64,000 nt of DNA from an uncultured Prevotella sp. (GTDB taxonomy: Bacteria; Bacteroidota; Bacteroidia; Bacteroidales; Bacteroidaceae), in assembly GCA_900315635.1 (NCBI GenBank), contig OMZV01000002.1:1-64000 (forward strand). The letters are read 5' to 3'. Shown here in pieces: positions 60,767-64,000 of the stretch (positions are counted from its first letter, which is position 1; each line of letters begins with the position of its first letter). The notes beneath the pieces were generated by a model that did not search any database, was not told where the DNA came from, and worked only from the letters and a program-made list of their open reading frames with translations. A program made the translations under genes and the position numbers.

Positions 60767-63034
60767 ATGAATTCTATTCCCCCGCTGATTGCCGATTTGG
60801 CATTGATTCTTGTAGTTGCAGGAGCAGTAACGCTGTTGTTTAAAAAGTTGAAACAGCCGTTGGTGCTCGGATATATAGTAGCCGGATTCCTTGTTTCGCC
60901 GAATATGCCGCTGACAATGTCGGTGGTCGATAAGTCGGATATTCATACCTGGGCTGACATTGGAGTGCTGTTCCTGTTGTTCTCGCTAGGTCTTGACTTT
61001 TCGATAAAGAAGATTCTAAAGATGGGAGCGGCGCCTGTCATTGCCGCCGTGACCATTATCTTTGCTATGATGGCGCTCGGAAGTGGGGTGGGCTATGCCT
61101 TCGGCTGGACAAAGATGGACTGCATCTTCCTCGGCGGAATGCTTGCCATGAGCTCTACTACCATTATATATAAGGCATTCAACGATATGGGACTGTCGCA
61201 GCAGAAGTTCGCGTCGAGTGTCATGAGCGTGCTTATCCTTGAGGATATTCTTGCCATTGTCATGATGGTTATGCTGAGCGCTATTGCCGGCGGGGGAACG
61301 CTCAGCGGCGGACAGATGCTGCAAAGCATTATGAAGATTGTGTTCTTCCTCGTGCTTTGGTTTGTCGTCGGGCTCTATCTTGTGCCGAGCTTCCTGCGAC
61401 TTGTCCGTGGACTTATCAATGACGAGACACTTCTGATTGTTTCACTTGGACTCTGTTGCCTGATGGCTGTAGTATCGACAAAGGTCGGTTTCTCGTCGGC
61501 TTTCGGAGCATTTGTCATGGGTAGTATTCTTGCAGAGACCATTGAGGCAGAAAGAATTATAAAACTTGTTGAACCGGTGAAGAACCTTTTCGGCGCTATC
61601 TTCTTCGTTTCTGTCGGTATGCTCGTCGAGCCAAAGATTCTTGTGGAATACGCTTTGCCTATAGGAGTACTTGTGCTGACGATACTTTTCGGTCAGGCTG
61701 TCTTCGGTTCGGTGGGATTCCTGCTTAGCGGACAGACGCTGAAGAATGCCATGAGGTGCGGATTCTCGATGGCTCAGATAGGTGAGTTTGCCTTCATTAT
61801 TGCCTCGCTGGGATTGTCGTTGGGAGTCATCGGCGATTTCCTCTATCCTGTTGTTGTGGCTGTCTCGGTGGTAACGACATTCCTGACGCCATACATGATT
61901 AGGGCGGCGGTGCCTTGCTATGATCGTTTGATACGGATTATTCCACGGCGTTGGCTGGGTCGGGTGGAGCACAGTACAGCCGGAACGCCTGAGACTTCGG
62001 AAACAAAGGCAAACTGGTCGAGCCTTATCCGTGGCATGTTCTTCACCACACTTATTTACGGAATACTCTCGGCTGCCGTCATTGCGGTAATGTTCAACTT
62101 TGCCTTGCCGCCATTACGTCTTCTGAGTACTAGCCTGACTGGCAGTCACTGGGCTGGAAATGCAGTTTGTGGAGTCCTCACATTATTATTAATTGCACCG
62201 TTCCTGCGCGCTATTATCATGAAGAAAAACCACAGCGAGGAAGCTAAGGCTCTGTGGACTGAGAATCACTTGAACCGTTACCCGCTGTTGTTCACCATGC
62301 TCGTGAGGACAGTCATTGCGTCGGCATTCGTGTTCTATATCGTGACTTACCTTACCCGGTTCAGCGCCGGACTTATTATTGCGCTTGTCGTGGCTGTCAT
62401 AACGGTGATGGTGCTGTCGCGTGGAATCAAGAAAAGAAGTATTACGCTGGAGCGTCGGTTCGTTCGCAACCTGCAATCGCGTGACGTTGCCGCCAGAGTC
62501 CATGGCGACCGCCGCCCGTTGTTTGAGCAGCACTTGCTCGACCGTGATATACATATCGGACTGTTTACTATTCCGGAGGATTCTGAATGGGCTGGCAAAT
62601 CGCTGAAGGATTTGAAGTTCCGCAATCGCTTTGGAGTCCATGTAAGCAGTATTATTCGTGGAGTTCAGCGGATAAATATTCCAACCGGCAGCTCTGTCTT
62701 GTTCCCAAATGACAAGATTCAGGTCATCGGCGATGATGAACAGCTATCCAATTTCGGTAAGAGTATGAATGCCGAGATATATAAGGAAGACCCGAATATA
62801 GAGAAGCACGACATGAAGTTGCGCCAGCTTGTGCTGTCGGGCAACAGCCAGTTCATAGGAAAGACGCTCAGCGAGTCGGGCATTCGTGACAAATACAACT
62901 GTATGGTTGTTGGTGTTGAGGAAGGACAGGAGAAGCTGACTATGATTAGTCCGTCACGAAAGCTCTGTAAAGGCGACATCTTGTGGGTTGTCGGCGAGGA
63001 CGATGCACTGGCTAAGCTCATTGAAAATGCTTAA
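60767..63034 (+). CDS. KefB-type cation/proton antiporter with C-terminal RCK_C domains
   Basis: The 755-residue protein has 12-13 membrane helices of the CPA2 family, beginning IPPLIADLALILVVAGAVTLLF. They include LKQPLVLGYIVAGFLVSPN, DIGVLFLLFSLGLDFS and GFSSAFGAFVMGSILAET. Extra hydrophobic helices follow at about 415-560. The C-terminal 190 residues hold two TrkA-C-like domains (HIGLFTIPEDSEWAGKSLKDL and LVLSGNSQFIGKTLSESGI), each with an end strand of the type DKIQVIGDD or GDILWVVGED. The nucleotide-binding RCK_N part of KefB/KefC is absent. It probably exchanges K+ or Na+ for H+ under control of a ligand. No internal ATG precedes the first helix, which supports the leaderless start. Confidence 0.88.
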   Translation: MNSIPPLIADLALILVVAGAVTLLFKKLKQPLVLGYIVAGFLVSPNMPLTMSVVDKSDIHTWADIGVLFLLFSLGLDFSIKKILKMGAAPVIAAVTIIFAMMALGSGVGYAFGWTKMDCIFLGGMLAMSSTTIIYKAFNDMGLSQQKFASSVMSVLILEDILAIVMMVMLSAIAGGGTLSGGQMLQSIMKIVFFLVLWFVVGLYLVPSFLRLVRGLINDETLLIVSLGLCCLMAVVSTKVGFSSAFGAFVMGSILAETIEAERIIKLVEPVKNLFGAIFFVSVGMLVEPKILVEYALPIGVLVLTILFGQAVFGSVGFLLSGQTLKNAMRCGFSMAQIGEFAFIIASLGLSLGVIGDFLYPVVVAVSVVTTFLTPYMIRAAVPCYDRLIRIIPRRWLGRVEHSTAGTPETSETKANWSSLIRGMFFTTLIYGILSAAVIAVMFNFALPPLRLLSTSLTGSHWAGNAVCGVLTLLLIAPFLRAIIMKKNHSEEAKALWTENHLNRYPLLFTMLVRTVIASAFVFYIVTYLTRFSAGLIIALVVAVITVMVLSRGIKKRSITLERRFVRNLQSRDVAARVHGDRRPLFEQHLLDRDIHIGLFTIPEDSEWAGKSLKDLKFRNRFGVHVSSIIRGVQRINIPTGSSVLFPNDKIQVIGDDEQLSNFGKSMNAEIYKEDPNIEKHDMKLRQLVLSGNSQFIGKTLSESGIRDKYNCMVVGVEEGQEKLTMISPSRKLCKGDILWVVGEDDALAKLIENA

Positions 63035-63504
63035 CTGGAAGATATTACAACAAGCTATTACTTTACAATAATTCTATTTCTCTAAGTTATACTTTATAAG
63101 TTTTAGCTTGTTGTAATGTATCCATTTATATTATTTCTGCCCGTATTTTCTGTTATATTTTATTCTTGTTGTAACATTCAAAATGAGTGGGTTGAGTTGT
63201 TGCCCTATTTATTCCTAAATCCTTTGATTATCAAGCAATAACGTGATTCATCCACATTGAGATAATGCAATGATATAACTCTGTCATAAAATAATCACTG
63301 GCTTGATTTGAATGTGTTGTATAGTAAATAATTCGGTTAAACTTATAATATATAAACCGATAGCGTTTAACTAATATAAAAAACAGACTATTATTTTTGA
63401 CATAACATAAACATATATTACTTTTTCGGCCCGAAAGAAAAAGCAGGGTATTTAGGATAACTATATTTTAGAATTAAAAAGGCACTTTCGGAGGAAGCGC
63501 TATT
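63035..63504. other. Gene-free AT-rich region after the antiporter gene
   Basis: This 470-base stretch has one clear structure: ATTACAACAAGCTA (63044-63057) faces its exact reverse complement at 63104-63117, just after the antiporter gene, with a 46-nt loop. A partial echo (TTCTTGTTGTAAC) occurs near 63166. The rest has many stops in all frames and no TTTG/TAnnTTTG pair that I can place before the next ORF. Confidence 0.55.
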
Positions 63505-63723
63505 GTGTTCAGGAACATTACAGGTTATTTAAGATGTATAGCTTCAACGCTAGTCAGCGTTAGAAGTCAAGGATTGTTAGCTGTTGGCAGAAGTCTGATT
63601 TCTGCATTGTTGATTGTGCTCTTGACACCGGCAATAGGGCAGACTGTAGCCGATAGTCTTGATTCTAATGTTGTTCCGAGGCACAGACTCTTGACTGCAC
63701 ACTCCGTACACTGTCGGTATTGA
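63505..63723 (+). CDS. Putative exported protein fragment, probably a broken gene
   Basis: From a GTG at 63505 the frame encodes 72 residues with a basic start, a hydrophobic segment (LISALLIVLLTPAIGQ) like a signal peptide and then TVADSLDSNVVPRHRLLTAH before a stop. Immediately after, a second frame reads TPYTVGIDIEEAGIVYDCDVDSERVT and stays open for 80 codons without a start codon of its own. This suggests a frameshifted or truncated exported protein. No family is recognisable. No clear promoter or ribosome-binding site is seen. Confidence 0.35.
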   Translation: MFRNITGYLRCIASTLVSVRSQGLLAVGRSLISALLIVLLTPAIGQTVADSLDSNVVPRHRLLTAHSVHCRY

Positions 63724-63829
63724 TATTGAAGAAGCGGGCATTGTATATGATTGTGATGTTGATTCCGAGCGTGTTACTAGTGTCGTCGTGACTCTTCGAC
63801 CGCTTGTTTATTGCCTTCGAATGGAAATA

Positions 63830-64000
63830 ATGAAAAACAAACTATCATACATTATATTATTGACCGCTGTTGGTATGAGCTCTTGCTCGTCGGAAGACTC
63901 AACAGCGGTCAATCCTGATATACCCGAGGACAAAGCCGAGGCTGTCGGCTGACAGTGCCGACCATAAAGTTACGACCATCCACAATGCCTCTATTTATAT
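63830..64000 (+). pseudogene. Start of a lipoprotein gene with an apparent frameshift, running off the window
   Basis: ATG at 63830 opens MKNKLSYIILLTAVGMSSC, a lipoprotein signal with the lipobox VGMSSC and Cys19, followed by SSEDSTAVNPDIPEDKAEA. A stop comes at 63950-63952. In another frame overlapping that point the sequence continues LSADSADHKVTTIHNASIY to the window edge, which reads like normal protein. A one-base change within 63930-63950 would join the two. The gene is either frameshifted or the window contains a base error. The identity is not recognisable; a fimbrial or surface lipoprotein would fit the style but is unproven. Confidence 0.45.

Overview
The window is a chromosomal segment from a member of the Bacteroidales, most likely Prevotella or a close relative. 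The evidence is the promoter type, the gene content and the gene order. Many genes are preceded by the Bacteroidetes promoter, TTTG followed 19-20 nt later by TAnnTTTG, and purine-rich Shine-Dalgarno sequences are largely missing. Gene sets typical of the phylum include lysS-gpsA-pgi, nusB-yajC-ybbR-coaE, a long NusB, a free-standing methionine synthase reactivation domain, TonB-linked outer membrane proteins and a Nudix-type AraR regulator. The species cannot be fixed from the sequence alone. No rRNA or tRNA gene, CRISPR array, transposase or phage gene was seen.

Layout. 1-2.4 kb: the end of an unknown gene, then rsmA and aroB. 2.4-2.7 kb: a small orphan protein on the minus strand. 2.8-7.9 kb: lysS, gpsA, pgi and a HAD phosphatase. 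8.3-10.7 kb: a secreted heavy-metal-binding protein and a TonB-dependent receptor. 10.9-12.8 kb: a membrane-anchored MORN plus GH25 lysozyme. 12.9-17.7 kb: mnmA, a YitT-type membrane protein, a LacX-type epimerase, rsgA and frr. 17.9-20.9 kb: a large outer membrane barrel protein. 20.9-21.4 kb: an MntA antitoxin gene with a wrecked hepT toxin gene. 21.4-23.4 kb: purN and pncB, transcribed divergently. 23.6-37.1 kb: a pentose and glycan utilisation locus entirely on the minus strand. It holds GH51, GH97 and GH2 enzymes, araB, araD, araR, a sodium/solute symporter and an epimerase lipoprotein. 37.4-43.3 kb: the DUF5606 gene, coaE, ybbR, yajC and nusB, then rplY, pth and an S4 RNA-binding protein. 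43.5-54.5 kb, minus strand: mfd, a GT2 glycosyltransferase, plsC, a metallophosphoesterase, the MetH reactivation protein, pyrC, a DUF4369 lipoprotein, a small membrane protein and a DivIC/FtsB protein. 54.6-63 kb: a surface-type lipoprotein, a peroxidase and trxB, a membrane protein, pepT, a beta-propeller protein and a KefB-type antiporter. The last 500 bases hold fragments of one or two cell-envelope genes.

The arabinose locus reads as one programme. GH51, GH97 and GH2 release sugars from arabinose- and galactose-containing glycans. The epimerase and symporter supply the sugar, AraB and AraD handle ribulose and ribulose 5-phosphate, and AraR controls expression. L-arabinose isomerase (araA) is not in the window. 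Three palindrome-like sites spaced 30-31 bp apart lie upstream of the transport and catabolism genes, and a perfect 17-bp inverted repeat surrounds the likely promoter of the glycosidase genes.

The most unusual aspect is the density and placement of short repeats. One family, built around CCTCCCCTTGGGGGAGG, sits inside coding sequences without breaking the frame: in rsgA, coaE, the HAD gene, the lysozyme gene and the GH51 gene. It gives unrelated proteins similar peptide segments. Other simple-sequence families (GAATTATGAATT, GGTAAAAAGG, AAGAGTGAAG, ATCATCCC) lie inside genes or exactly at stop codons. A further family built on GTAAAACGGTATCTTTTAC occupies five intergenic regions. These behave like palindromic, partly in-frame insertion elements, comparable in concept to the palindromic elements known in Rickettsia genes. 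I do not recognise them as a named family.
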